Assembly (NCBI GenBank): GCA_947474395.1
Contig: CANJID010000017.1
Coordinates: 1-57,281 of the forward strand
DNA length: 57,281 nucleotides
Direction of reading: 5' to 3'
Source of the DNA: Caulobacterales bacterium
GTDB taxonomy: Bacteria; Pseudomonadota; Alphaproteobacteria; Caulobacterales; Caulobacteraceae
In this document: one piece after another, positions 8,439 through 17,218 of the stretch
Position numbering within the stretch: position 1 is the stretch's first letter
How the letters are laid out: every line of letters starts with the position of its first letter
Notes under the pieces: model-generated
The model's input: only the letters and a program-made list of their open reading frames with translations
Told to the model about the DNA's origin: nothing
The model's database searches: none
Program-made: the position numbers and the translations under genes

Positions 8439-9514
8439 AGCGCGCGGAGCAGGTCCAGGCGGCGCATGGCCTTGCCGGGCAGGGCCGAGGCGCGGCCGAG
8501 CGGCAGGGCTTCGGCGGCGGCGCGGACGCCGTATTCGGCCCCGCGCATGAGGGTCGCGGGGCTCGGCCGACCCACGAAGCCGTGGGCCACCTTGCGCGGA
8601 TGGGTGGCGAGCTGGAGCTTGAACCGCTGGTCACCGGCCCCGAAGTCGAGCTCGCGGAAGCCGTTGGCCGCGCCCCACTTCAGGATCTCGATGATCAGGG
8701 CGACGCCCGGCGAATAGCGCGCGAGTTCGTCGTCGTGGGCGATGAACCAGGCGTGCAGCTGGTCGGCGCCGCGGAAGGCGAAGTGGGCCGCCGCGAGCTT
8801 GCCGCCGACGTGCAGGGTGAAGAAGGCGCCGCCGAAACCCGGGCCGACCCGGCCGAACAGCCCCCGGATCAGGTCCAGCGGCCAGCCGGCGTCGAAGATG
8901 TCGGTCTGGCGGGTGGTGCGGTACTGCTGGCGCTTCCAGTCGATCAGCTGGTCGAAGTCGGCCTGGCTGTCGGACATGGGGGTGAAGACGATCTCGCCCA
9001 CCTCCGCCTGCATCTTGCGGCCCTTCTTGGCCGTGTCCTTGAACACCCCCGAGCCCGCCGCCTTGCGGGCGGTCTCATAGGCCTCGTAGCCCTCCGCGAG
9101 GTCGACGACCTGTCCCTCGGAGTAGCCGCGCATGAAGGGGGTGAAGTTGGCCTGGTCGGCCAACAAGGTGTGGAAATCCATCCGCGAGACGCCGAACGCC
9201 CGCGCGATCCGCTGCGGGTCGACCGTCAGGTCACGAGGCGCCACCAGGGCCTGATAGTCGCACATGGGCGCCCCGATCGGCAGGGCGGTGAAGCGACCGG
9301 CCCGGGCGGCCATGAACCCCTTGGTTTCGCCCCCTTGGCTGAGGATGGCGATCTTGCCGTTCTTCCGGTCCGGCCCGTCGACCTCCATCAAGGCCTGGGC
9401 CCAGTAGGGAGACAGGAAGGGACTGGCCAGGCTGCGGTCCTGGCTCTGCAGGCTCGCCCAGGCGGCGACGTCGCCTTCGGACAGTTCGGTGGGGGAGATG
9501 ACGTCGATCTGCAT
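8423..9514 (-). CDS. FemAB/GNAT-superfamily acyltransferase (cellulose/holdfast CelD-like)
   Basis: A 363-residue protein of the BioF2-like/FemAB acetyltransferase group. The N-terminal half is a degenerate acyltransferase domain (LSPYWAQALMEV, MDFHTLLADQANF) and the C-terminal half has the characteristic FFTLHVGGKLAAAHFAFR, WFIAHDDELARYSPGVALI and REL-DFGAGDQRFK segments. Family members modify polysaccharides or transfer amino acids; Caulobacter HfsK, a holdfast acetyltransferase, belongs to this group and this may be a homologue, but I cannot tell it from its paralogues. It lies upstream of ilvA and downstream of queG on the same strand with a 28-base gap to queG. Confidence 0.8.
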   Translation of the reverse strand: MQIDVISPTELSEGDVAAWASLQSQDRSLASPFLSPYWAQALMEVDGPDRKNGKIAILSQGGETKGFMAARAGRFTALPIGAPMCDYQALVAPRDLTVDPQRIARAFGVSRMDFHTLLADQANFTPFMRGYSEGQVVDLAEGYEAYETARKAAGSGVFKDTAKKGRKMQAEVGEIVFTPMSDSQADFDQLIDWKRQQYRTTRQTDIFDAGWPLDLIRGLFGRVGPGFGGAFFTLHVGGKLAAAHFAFRGADQLHAWFIAHDDELARYSPGVALIIEILKWGAANGFRELDFGAGDQRFKLQLATHPRKVAHGFVGRPSPATLMRGAEYGVRAAAEALPLGRASALPGKAMRRLDLLRALGGPS

Positions 9515-9542
9515 CCGCCCGTTTTACCCGAGAGTCCTTTCC

Positions 9543-10670
9543 TTAGGGTTGAGCCCCCCGCCATTCGGCGAGCACATCGGGATCGATTTCCGCGGCCTCC
9601 CGGGTCCGGCGCTCGGCTTCGAAGGCGGGCCCGTCGAGCAGACGCGAGCAGGCCCAGACCGCCGCCCCGCGGACCACGGCGGCGGGGTCGTCCAGCAGGG
9701 CGAGGGCGGCGGGGGCGAGCCTCGGCTCGGCGGAATTGGCGATGGCGTAGAGGACGTTGCGCACGAAGCGGTCGCGGCCGATGCGCTTGACCGGCGACTT
9801 GGAGAAGAGGGCCCGGAAATTCGTGTCGTCCAGGGCGGCCAGTTCCTCCAGGGGCGGGTTCTCCAGGTGGTCGCGGGCGTGCAGGGCCGCCTCGCCGGCG
9901 ACCTGGGCGAACTTGTTCCAGGGGCAGACGGCCAGGCAGTCGTCGCAGCCGTAGATGCGGTTGCCCATGGCCGCCCGGTAGCGCAGCGGCATGGGCTCCT
10001 TCCGCTCGATGGTGAGGTACGAAAGGCACGCCCGGGCATCGAGCTGGTAGGGGGCCGGGAAGGCGCCCGTGGGGCAGATGTCCAGGCACGCCCGGCAGGC
10101 GCCGCAGTGGTCGCCCTCGGGCGCGTCCGCCGGCAGGTCGAGGGTGGTCAGGACGCTGCCGAGGAACAGCCACGAGCCGAACTCGCGGGAGACCAGATTG
10201 GTGTGCTTGCCCTGCCAGCCGAGCCCCGCCTCGCCTGCCAGGGGCTTTTCCATCAGGGGGGCGGTGTCGACGAAGACCTTCACCTCGCAGCCGAAGGAAA
10301 CCGCCATCCAGGAGGCCAGGGCCTTGAGCTTCTTCTTGACCACCTCGTGGTAGTCGTCGCCGCGGGCGTAGACCGAGATGGCCGCGCGGGTCGGGTCGGC
10401 CAGGGCGGCAAGGGGGTCGGTGGTCGGGCCGTAGTTCAGCCCCAGCACCAGGGCCGAGCGGGCGTCCGGCCACATGGCGCGGGGGTGGACCCGGCGGTCC
10501 AGGGTCGTGGCCATCCATTCCATCGAGCCGTGGCGGCCCTGCTCCACGAACTCCACCAGCCGCGCCGACGCCGCCCAGGCCTCGCCCACGGCGGCGACGC
10601 GGGCCACGTCGAAGCCGAGCTCGGCCGCCTTGGCGAGGATCGCGGTCTTGGGGTCGCCGGCCGGTTTCAT
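9543..10670 (-). CDS. queG: Epoxyqueuosine reductase QueG
   Basis: A 375-residue cobalamin- and 4Fe-4S-dependent enzyme that reduces epoxyqueuosine to queuosine in tRNA anticodons (last step of Q synthesis). The N-terminal DUF1730-type domain is followed by two ferredoxin-like clusters, CGACRACLDICPTGAF and CDDCLAVCPWNKFA, near residues 195-260, with YLTIERKEPMP between them. A HEAT-like C-terminal segment (NVLYAIANS, RGAAVWACSRL) completes the usual full-length form. It follows the FzlA-like gene by 21 bases on the same strand. Confidence 0.96.
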   Translation of the reverse strand: MKPAGDPKTAILAKAAELGFDVARVAAVGEAWAASARLVEFVEQGRHGSMEWMATTLDRRVHPRAMWPDARSALVLGLNYGPTTDPLAALADPTRAAISVYARGDDYHEVVKKKLKALASWMAVSFGCEVKVFVDTAPLMEKPLAGEAGLGWQGKHTNLVSREFGSWLFLGSVLTTLDLPADAPEGDHCGACRACLDICPTGAFPAPYQLDARACLSYLTIERKEPMPLRYRAAMGNRIYGCDDCLAVCPWNKFAQVAGEAALHARDHLENPPLEELAALDDTNFRALFSKSPVKRIGRDRFVRNVLYAIANSAEPRLAPAALALLDDPAAVVRGAAVWACSRLLDGPAFEAERRTREAAEIDPDVLAEWRGAQP

Positions 10671-10691
10671 CCCGGCCCTTATACGGCGCCT

Positions 10692-11378
10692 CTAAAAATC
10701 CAGGTCGTCGTAGTGGGCGGCGGGGGGCATGCCCGGAAGGCGGTCGGCCAGCAGAGGGCGGAAACAGGGGCGGGATTTGATCTTGCCGTACCACCGCTTC
10801 AGCGCCGGGGCCGTGTCCCAGGGCGCCTCGCCCAGGTAGTCGATCACCGACAGGTGCGCGGCGGCGGCGAAGTCCGCCAGGCTCAGCGTGGAGCCCGCCA
10901 GCCACTCGCGATCCCTGGCCAGGGCGTCGAGATAGGTGAAGTGGGCCCGCACGGCCTCGCGGCCCTGCCGCAGGGCCCCCAGGTCCGGGGCGCCGAGCTT
11001 GAGCAGGCGCTTTTCCATCTTCTCGTGCAGCAACAGGCCGTTGACCTCGAAGTCGAACTTGCGGTCGAACCACTGGATCAGGCGCCGCGTCTCGGCCCGT
11101 CCGGCCCGATCGGAGGGTAAGAGCGGCGGGTCGGGGTACTGCTCTTCCAGATATTCCAGGATCGCCCGGGTCTCGCAGGCGACCACCCGCGCCTCGCCCT
11201 TGCCGTCGATCAGCACGGGGGGCAGGCCGGAAGGGTTGAGGGCCGTCAGGGGCTCCGGTCGCTCCCAATAGCGTTCGATCTGCTCGCGGAAGCTCAGCTT
11301 CTTCTCCGCCAGGGCCAGGCGCGCCTGGCGGGAGAAGGGATCCAGCGGGAAATGGTGGAGGATGCGCTCGACGGACAT
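10692..11378 (-). CDS. fzlA: GST-fold protein, probable FzlA (FtsZ-binding division factor)
   Basis: A 228-residue glutathione-S-transferase-like protein: thioredoxin-fold N-terminus (HHFPLDPFSRQARLALAEKK, ALNPSGLPPVL, ET-RAILEYLEE) and an all-helical C-terminal half ending AAHYDDLDF. Length, Trp38 and the acidic C-terminal tail with Asp227 agree with what I recall of Caulobacter FzlA, an essential GST-like protein that curves FtsZ filaments; W38 and D227 are residues I remember from FzlA mutant studies. If not FzlA, it is a GST of unknown substrate. It heads a minus-strand run with queG and is divergent from divL. Confidence 0.7.
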   Translation of the reverse strand: MSVERILHHFPLDPFSRQARLALAEKKLSFREQIERYWERPEPLTALNPSGLPPVLIDGKGEARVVACETRAILEYLEEQYPDPPLLPSDRAGRAETRRLIQWFDRKFDFEVNGLLLHEKMEKRLLKLGAPDLGALRQGREAVRAHFTYLDALARDREWLAGSTLSLADFAAAAHLSVIDYLGEAPWDTAPALKRWYGKIKSRPCFRPLLADRLPGMPPAAHYDDLDF

Positions 11379-11424
11379 GGCAGGCGAAGACCGGTCGGAA
11401 AGCCCTTCCCTGCCGCTGTAAGCC

Positions 11425-11439
11425 TTAAGAGCGGGTTTA
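11425..11439. promoter_or_regulatory. Possible CtrA-binding site upstream of divL
   Basis: TTAA, seven bases, then TTTA: one base away from the full CtrA consensus TTAA-N7-TTAA. It lies in the 183-base divergent gap between the FzlA-like gene and divL, 123 bases before the divL ATG. A GATTC (GANTC, the CcrM methylation motif) is at 11517-11521. Sequence match only; binding is unproven. Confidence 0.35.
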
Positions 11440-11561
11440 CCATGTGCAGTCTGGGGCGAATTCGGGCCCTTAGGCCGCCGCGGCGCGCGTCGCCCCTTGC
11501 GATGCGATATGGTCCTGATTCGTAACGCCCTCTGGCTCCCGCCTCACCGGGGAGGCTCTCC

Positions 11562-13886
11562 ATGACCGGATTGGACGCCAGCCTCGTCTCCGCCGCCGGC
11601 GCTGCGAGCCTGGCGCTCGCCGCCACCCTCTGGGCTCTGGCCCAGCGCCGCCGGGCCCAGCGGACCATCCGCGAGCTCTCAGAGCGGCTGGCCGCCTTCG
11701 CAGACCGGGCCGACGCGGCCCACGCCTCCACCGAGGCCTTCGACGCCGCCGTGGTGGTGATCGAGGGCGGGGCCGCGCGCCTGACCTCGGGCCAGGACAG
11801 CCTGGTCGCCTGCGCGGCGGCCCTGGGGCTGGAGCATCCGGGCGAGACCGAGGCGGCCACGGTGCTGCAGGCCCTGATGCGCTCCGACCCCGAGCACGCC
11901 CGCCGCCTGAAGGGGCTGTTCGAGCGCGGCGAGCCCTGCGACTTCGAAGCCAGGGGCCCCCGCGCCACCGTGCTGGTGGAGGGGCGCACCGCCGGCGCCT
12001 TCGCCTGGCTGCGGCTGACGGCCTCGGCCGGGGGCGGCCTGCCCTCCGCCGCCCGCTTCGCCGCCTTCCTGGACGCGCAGGCGAGCCCCGCCTGGATCGC
12101 CGGGTCGGGCGGGCGCCTCGTCTGGGCCAACCGGGCCTGGCTGCAGGCGGCCGGCGCGACCTCCGTGGAGGACGCCCTGGCCCGCGACCTTTCCTTCGAC
12201 CGCAGCGCCGACAGCCTGGCCGCCGAGGCCGCGGGCCTGACCCAGCGGCGCGAGGGCATGCGCTGGGCGACCCTGGACGGGCGCCGCCGCGCCTTTCACG
12301 TCACCGCCGAGCCCTTGGAGGGCGGGGGGGCGGGCGCCATCGCCCTGGACGCCACCGAGGTCGAGGAAGGCCGGGAAGCCCTGCGGCGCCACGAGGCGGC
12401 CCAGGCCGAGACCCTGAACCGGCTGGCCGACGCGGTGGCGGTGTTCGATCCCGCCCGGCGCCTGGTGTTCCACAACACCGCCTTCGCCGAGCTCTGGGGG
12501 CTGGAGCCCGCCTGGCTGGCGGAAAAGCCCACCCACGGGGAGGTGCTGGATCGCCTCCGCCAGCGTCGCCGCCTGCCCGAGACCGCCGACTACGCCAAGT
12601 GGAAGGCCCACGAGCTGGCCTTCTACGAGGCCCTCGGCGCTGCGCCGGACGAACTGTGGAGCATCCCGGACGGGCGCACGCTGCGGGTGGTGCGCCAGCC
12701 GCACCCGTTCGGGGGCCTCTTGCTGCTGTTCTCCGACATCACCGGCGAGCTGCGCCTGCGGGCCCAGTACAACGGCCTGGTCCAGGTGCAGCAGGCCACC
12801 CTCGACAAGCTCAACGACGCGGTGGCGGTGTTCGGCTCGGACGGGCGCCTGCGTCTGCACAACGAGGCCTTCGAGCGGTTCTGGAACATCACCCCCCACG
12901 CCCTCTCCGAGGCGGCGGATTTCGACGGCGTGGCGCGCCTCTGCACGCCGCTGGTCCACGACAAGGCCTTCTGGCTGGAGCTGAAGGCGCGGGTGGCCGA
13001 CCCTGACCCGCAGGTCCGCAGTCCGATCAGCGGCGAGGTCCGTACCTCCGACGCGCGGATGGTCTGCTACCTGACCCGGCCCCTGCCCGACGGCGCGACC
13101 CTGATCGCCTTCGACGACGTCACCGCCACCCGCCAGCTGGAGCAGGCGGTGGCCGACAAGGAGGCGGCGCTGGACGAGGCGCAGCGGCTGAAGCGGGACT
13201 TCGTCGGCAACGTCTCCTACGAGCTGCGCACCCCGCTCACCACCATCATCGGCTATTCGGAGCTCCTGGAGCGCCAGGGCGAGGCCCTGCCGGAACGGGC
13301 GCGGGCCTTCGTGGCCTCGGTGCGGGCGGCGGCGGGCCAGCTCGCCCACTCCATCGACGATGTGCTCGACATGGCGGCGATCGACGCCCGCGAGCTGGGC
13401 CTCAGCCTCGGCGACGTCAATGTGGAGGACCTGCTCAGGGGCGCCGGCGAACGCGCCGCCCGCGCCGCCGAGGACGGCAAGGTCACCCTGACGGTCACCG
13501 CCGAGGACGACACGGGGGTGATCCGGGCCGACGAGAAGCGGCTGGCCCAGGCCATCGACCACCTGGTGGGCAACGCCATCCGCTCGACCCCGGCCGGGGG
13601 CGAGGTGCTGCTGGAGGCCAAGCGCGGCCAGGGCGAGCTGCAGATCCGGGTCAAGGACACTGGGCGCGGCATCCCCTTCCACGTCCAGGCCCACATCTTC
13701 GACCGCTTCGTCGGCCGCGACCGCGGCGGGCCGGGGCTGGGCCTCGCTTTGGTCAAGGCCCTGGTGGAGCTGCACGGAGGCTGGGTGGCGCTGGAAAGCG
13801 AACCCGGCGCCGGCGCCACCTTCACCTGCCACCTGCCCGAGACCGCCTACACCACGGCGGCGCACCCGGAACTGGCGTTCGGGTAG
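11562..13886 (+). CDS. divL: Cell-cycle pseudo-histidine kinase DivL
   Basis: A 774-residue membrane kinase-like protein. In Caulobacter, DivL binds CckA and the phospho-state of DivK to control CtrA activity and asymmetric division. One N-terminal membrane segment (about residues 5-27) is followed by a coiled linker and several PAS-like domains (about 170-520), then a HisKA domain and an ATPase domain. The H-box reads NVSYELRTPLTTIIGYSELL: the phospho-accepting His is Tyr553, the hallmark of DivL (Tyr550 in C. crescentus). The ATPase domain keeps N-box LVGNAIR, G1 DTGRGIP and GPGLGLAL. An SD-like GGGGAGG precedes the ATG. Length is close to Caulobacter DivL (769). Confidence 0.95.
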   Translation: MTGLDASLVSAAGAASLALAATLWALAQRRRAQRTIRELSERLAAFADRADAAHASTEAFDAAVVVIEGGAARLTSGQDSLVACAAALGLEHPGETEAATVLQALMRSDPEHARRLKGLFERGEPCDFEARGPRATVLVEGRTAGAFAWLRLTASAGGGLPSAARFAAFLDAQASPAWIAGSGGRLVWANRAWLQAAGATSVEDALARDLSFDRSADSLAAEAAGLTQRREGMRWATLDGRRRAFHVTAEPLEGGGAGAIALDATEVEEGREALRRHEAAQAETLNRLADAVAVFDPARRLVFHNTAFAELWGLEPAWLAEKPTHGEVLDRLRQRRRLPETADYAKWKAHELAFYEALGAAPDELWSIPDGRTLRVVRQPHPFGGLLLLFSDITGELRLRAQYNGLVQVQQATLDKLNDAVAVFGSDGRLRLHNEAFERFWNITPHALSEAADFDGVARLCTPLVHDKAFWLELKARVADPDPQVRSPISGEVRTSDARMVCYLTRPLPDGATLIAFDDVTATRQLEQAVADKEAALDEAQRLKRDFVGNVSYELRTPLTTIIGYSELLERQGEALPERARAFVASVRAAAGQLAHSIDDVLDMAAIDARELGLSLGDVNVEDLLRGAGERAARAAEDGKVTLTVTAEDDTGVIRADEKRLAQAIDHLVGNAIRSTPAGGEVLLEAKRGQGELQIRVKDTGRGIPFHVQAHIFDRFVGRDRGGPGLGLALVKALVELHGGWVALESEPGAGATFTCHLPETAYTTAAHPELAFG

Positions 13887-13893
13887 CGCCTCA

Positions 13894-14018
13894 CTCTGCC
13901 CCCTTTGGGGGAAGTACCCGCGAAGCGGGGGTAGGGGGACCCGCTTTCCGGAGAGGTCGCGCCCTTCAGCCCCCTTCGTGCCGAGGCAAGCTCGGGACAC
14001 TTCCCCCAGAGGGGGCAG
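13894..14018. repeat. Composite palindromic repeat, family B, copy 2
   Basis: Starts CTCTGCCCCCTTTGGGGGAAG and ends CTTCCCCCAGAGGGGGCAG, inverted copies of each other. Its right half is the reverse complement of the left half of the copy at 5861-5996, including the TCCCGAGCTTGCCTCGGGA hairpin. It separates the convergent divL and ferredoxin genes. Confidence 0.85.
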
Positions 14019-14024
14019 GGTGGG

Positions 14025-14354
<330 letters not shown>

Positions 14355-15587
14355 CTATCCGGCCGCAACGGCCTTCATCGACACCGACATATCGCGAAGT
14401 TTCTCCGGCGCAACCTGCTTACGCTGTTGAATCAGCTGACGGCCGGCCATGAACTCCGCCGGGGCGTTGACCGCCTCGACCGCCTGGACGTGGTTTCGGG
14501 CGTCGAGGTGGAAGACCGCGAAGCGGGCCTCGTCGAGGTCCCCGCGCAGCACGAGGCGGTCCACGTCGAAGGCCAGGCCCGCGATCTGGAGCTTCAGGTC
14601 GTACTGATCGGACCAGAACCAGGGGACCTCCGGTGCGGGGGCGGGTTTGCCGCAAAGGTCGCTGGCGGCCTGGCGGGCCTGCTCGATGGCGTTGGGCACG
14701 CTTTCCAGGCGGTGACGGCGGCCATAGAGGGCGATGGGGCGGCAGCTCATGTCGCCGATGGCGTAGATGTGCGGGTCGGAGGTGCGGGCCGCCTCGTCCA
14801 CCACCACCCCGTTCTCGCAGGTGAGCCCCGCCTCCCGCGCCAGCTCCTCGTTGGGCAGGGCGCCGACCCCGATCAGGGCGGCGTCGCAGGCCAGGGCCCG
14901 GCCGTCGCTCAGGTGCACGGCTTCCACCGCTCCGGTCCCGTCCAGGGCGGCGACCTGGGCCCCCAGCTCAAAACGGACGCCGCGGGCCCGGTGGTAGGCC
15001 TCGAAGAAGCGGGACAGGGGCTCGGAGGCCACCCGGGCCAGCAGCCGCGCCTCCCGCTCGATCACCGTCACCTCGGCGCCGAGGGCCCGGGCGGAGGCGG
15101 CGACTTCCAGGCCGATGTAGCCGCCGCCGATGATGGCGATTCGCCGCCCGATCCCCAGCGCCCGCTTGATGCCTTCCGCGTCGGCGGCGCTGCGCAGGGA
15201 GAACACATTTTGAAGCCCGACCCCCGGAACTGCGAGAGGCCGGGCCCGCGCGCCGGTCGCCAGGATCAGCCGGTCGTAGGCCACCCGCTCGCCGTGGCTG
15301 AGGATGACCGCATGGGCGGCGGTGTCGATGCGCGCGACCTGTTCGTTCAGGCGCAGCGCCAGGGCCTGCTCGCCGTAGAAGTCGGCGGGGCGAAGGGCCA
15401 GGCTCTCCTCGTCGGCCTCGCCCTTCAGCCAGGCCTTGGAGAGGGGTGGGCGGTGATAGGGGATCAGGGGTTCGTCGCCGATCAGCACGATCTCGCCGGT
15501 CCAGCCGAACTGGCGCAGGAAGGCGGCCGCCGTTCCCCCCGCGTGCCCCGCCCCGACGATGACCACACGCCCGTCCGTACCGCTCAA
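14355..15587 (-). CDS. FAD-dependent NAD(P)H-ferredoxin reductase (putidaredoxin/rhodocoxin reductase type)
   Basis: A 410-residue flavoprotein with two Rossmann motifs: VVIVGAGHAGGTAAAFLRQF at the N-terminus for FAD and IAIIGGGYIGLEVAASARAL near residue 145 for NAD(P)H. PYHRPPLSK is the class signature and IYAIGDMS the second FAD motif. It should pass electrons from NAD(P)H to the ferredoxin encoded just downstream. The frame stays open far upstream, but that part runs under tsaE; I chose the TTG at 15587 because GGAGG lies 5 bases upstream and it puts the FAD motif at the N-terminus. tsaE starts divergently 51 bases away. Confidence 0.9.
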   Translation of the reverse strand: MSGTDGRVVIVGAGHAGGTAAAFLRQFGWTGEIVLIGDEPLIPYHRPPLSKAWLKGEADEESLALRPADFYGEQALALRLNEQVARIDTAAHAVILSHGERVAYDRLILATGARARPLAVPGVGLQNVFSLRSAADAEGIKRALGIGRRIAIIGGGYIGLEVAASARALGAEVTVIEREARLLARVASEPLSRFFEAYHRARGVRFELGAQVAALDGTGAVEAVHLSDGRALACDAALIGVGALPNEELAREAGLTCENGVVVDEAARTSDPHIYAIGDMSCRPIALYGRRHRLESVPNAIEQARQAASDLCGKPAPAPEVPWFWSDQYDLKLQIAGLAFDVDRLVLRGDLDEARFAVFHLDARNHVQAVEAVNAPAEFMAGRQLIQQRKQVAPEKLRDMSVSMKAVAAG

Positions 15588-15638
15588 TCCGGCCTCCTGC
15601 TGGACGCGGCGAATACACCATGGGAGAGCGGTGAGCCA

Positions 15639-16118
15639 ATGAACCACGCTGCCGATCCCGCACCCGTGAACCTCGCCGATCCCGCCGCGGTTGAGCGGCT
15701 GGGGGCCGCTGTCGCATCGAGGTTGCAGGCGGGGGAGGCGGTCTGCCTGTTCGGCCCCCTCGGCGCGGGCAAAACCACCCTGGCGCGCGGCCTGATCCGT
15801 GCCCTGACCACACCCGACGAGGACGTGCCGAGCCCCACCTTCACCCTGGTCCAGCTCTACGCGGCGCCGGCCTTCCCTATCGCCCACTTCGACCTCTACC
15901 GGCTGACGCGCGGGGAGGAGGCCTTCGAGCTTGGCCTGGACGAGGCCCTGGAGGACGGTGTCGCCCTGATCGAATGGCCCGAGCGGCTGGAGGGACGCCT
16001 GCCCCTCGACCGACTCGATATAGTCCTGGCCCTGCCGGAGACGGGGACCGAGGGGCGCACCGCGCTTCTCGCCGGCCACGGTTCCTGGGCCGGGCGCGAG
16101 ACGGAGCTGACGGGGTGA
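15639..16118 (+). CDS. tsaE: tRNA t6A37 biosynthesis ATPase TsaE
   Basis: A 159-residue P-loop protein needed with TsaB/C/D for threonylcarbamoyl-adenosine at tRNA position 37. Walker A is FGPLGAGKTTLARGL near residue 40; VPSPTFTLVQLY and HFDLYRL are family hallmarks, and LIEWPERL follows. Length is typical. I chose the ATG at 15639; its stop TGA overlaps the GTG of the next gene, starting a chain of five translationally coupled genes that ends with addA. Confidence 0.94.
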   Translation: MNHAADPAPVNLADPAAVERLGAAVASRLQAGEAVCLFGPLGAGKTTLARGLIRALTTPDEDVPSPTFTLVQLYAAPAFPIAHFDLYRLTRGEEAFELGLDEALEDGVALIEWPERLEGRLPLDRLDIVLALPETGTEGRTALLAGHGSWAGRETELTG

Positions 16119-17218
16119 GTTCGCAAGATCGCGAGGAACTGAAAGCCGCGTTCCTGGCCCGGCACGGCCTGGGCGGGGCGATGCGCGCGCGCCTGCCCGG
16201 CGACGCTTCCACCCGCGCCTACGAGCGCCTGACCGCCCCGTCCGGCGCGCCCCTGATCCTGATGGACGCCCCGCCGGCGGCGGAAGGCAAACCCTGCGGC
16301 CCTGAGGCCACGCCTGAGCAGAGGGCGGCGGCGGGGTACAACGCCCTGGCGCGTCTGGCCGCCTGCCGGGTGGACGCCTTCGCCGCCACCGCCGCCTACC
16401 TGCGCGGCCGGGGACTTTCCGCCCCCGCCATCGCCGCCTGCGACGTGGCCCAGGGCCTGGCGGTGCTGGAGGACCTCGGCCCCAGGGTGTTCGCCGTCGA
16501 GATCGAGGCGGGGTCTGACCCCGCGCCCCTCTACGAGACGGCCATCGATCTCCTGGTGGACCTGCACCGCGCCGCGCCGCCCGCGCGCCTGGCCTACAGC
16601 GACGAGGCCGGCGGGGGGACCTGGCCCTTGCTGGCCTACGACGCCCTGGCCCTGAAGACGGGAGCCGACCTTTTCGTCGAGTGGTGGCCCCGCTACGCCG
16701 GGGGCGAGTCCTTTTCCCCCGAAGCCCTGCGGTCCTGGACCGAGCTCTGGGCGCCGATCCAGGCGCGGGGCGGGGCGGGCGCCTCGGTGTTCACGCACCG
16801 GGACTATCACGCGGAGAACCTGATCTGGCTGCCCGAACGGGAGGGACTGGCGCGGGTCGGCCTGCTCGACTTCCAGGACGCTGTGCTGGGCCATCCGGCC
16901 TGGGACCTGTTCAGCCTGCTGCAGGACGCCCGCCGGGACGTGTCCGACGCGCTGGAGCGGGCCATGGTGGCGCGCTACCTCGCCGCCCGGCCGGACCTCG
17001 ACCGCGAAGCGTTCCTGGCCGACTACGCCGGGCTCGGAGCCCTGAACGCCGCCCGCATCCTGGGCATCTTCGCCCGGCTGATCTTCCGCGACGGCAAGCC
17101 CCGCTACGCCGCCTTCATCCCCCGGGTGCGCCGCGCCCTGGAGAAGAACCTCGCCCAGCCGGGCATGGAGGGTTTGCGCGCCTGGTTCGAGACCCACGCC
17201 CCGGCGGCGGCGTCATGA
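16115..17218 (+). CDS. amgK: Sugar kinase AmgK (anomeric N-acetylmuramate/N-acetylglucosamine kinase)
   Basis: A 367-residue aminoglycoside-phosphotransferase-fold kinase. With MurU it recycles N-acetylmuramic acid to UDP-MurNAc, bypassing de novo MurA/MurB. The catalytic loop is FTHRDYHAENLIWL near residue 228 and the metal-binding DFG equivalent is LLDFQDAVLGHPAWDL near 250. The GTG start overlaps the tsaE stop (GTGA). The next gene is a murU-like nucleotidyltransferase with a 4-base overlap; this pairing is the main basis for the name rather than a generic phosphotransferase label. Confidence 0.85.
   Translation: MSSQDREELKAAFLARHGLGGAMRARLPGDASTRAYERLTAPSGAPLILMDAPPAAEGKPCGPEATPEQRAAAGYNALARLAACRVDAFAATAAYLRGRGLSAPAIAACDVAQGLAVLEDLGPRVFAVEIEAGSDPAPLYETAIDLLVDLHRAAPPARLAYSDEAGGGTWPLLAYDALALKTGADLFVEWWPRYAGGESFSPEALRSWTELWAPIQARGGAGASVFTHRDYHAENLIWLPEREGLARVGLLDFQDAVLGHPAWDLFSLLQDARRDVSDALERAMVARYLAARPDLDREAFLADYAGLGALNAARILGIFARLIFRDGKPRYAAFIPRVRRALEKNLAQPGMEGLRAWFETHAPAAAS

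Noticed and set aside
11679-14000. A 773-codon minus-strand frame opposite divL
   Set aside because: Biased composition (Gly, Gln, Ala, His) and full overlap with an unmistakable DivL; a shadow of GC-rich codon structure.
15588-16079. N-terminal extension of the FAD reductase
   Set aside because: The FAD-binding motif should be near the N-terminus, a GGAGG-TTG start fits at 15587, and the extension is antisense to tsaE.
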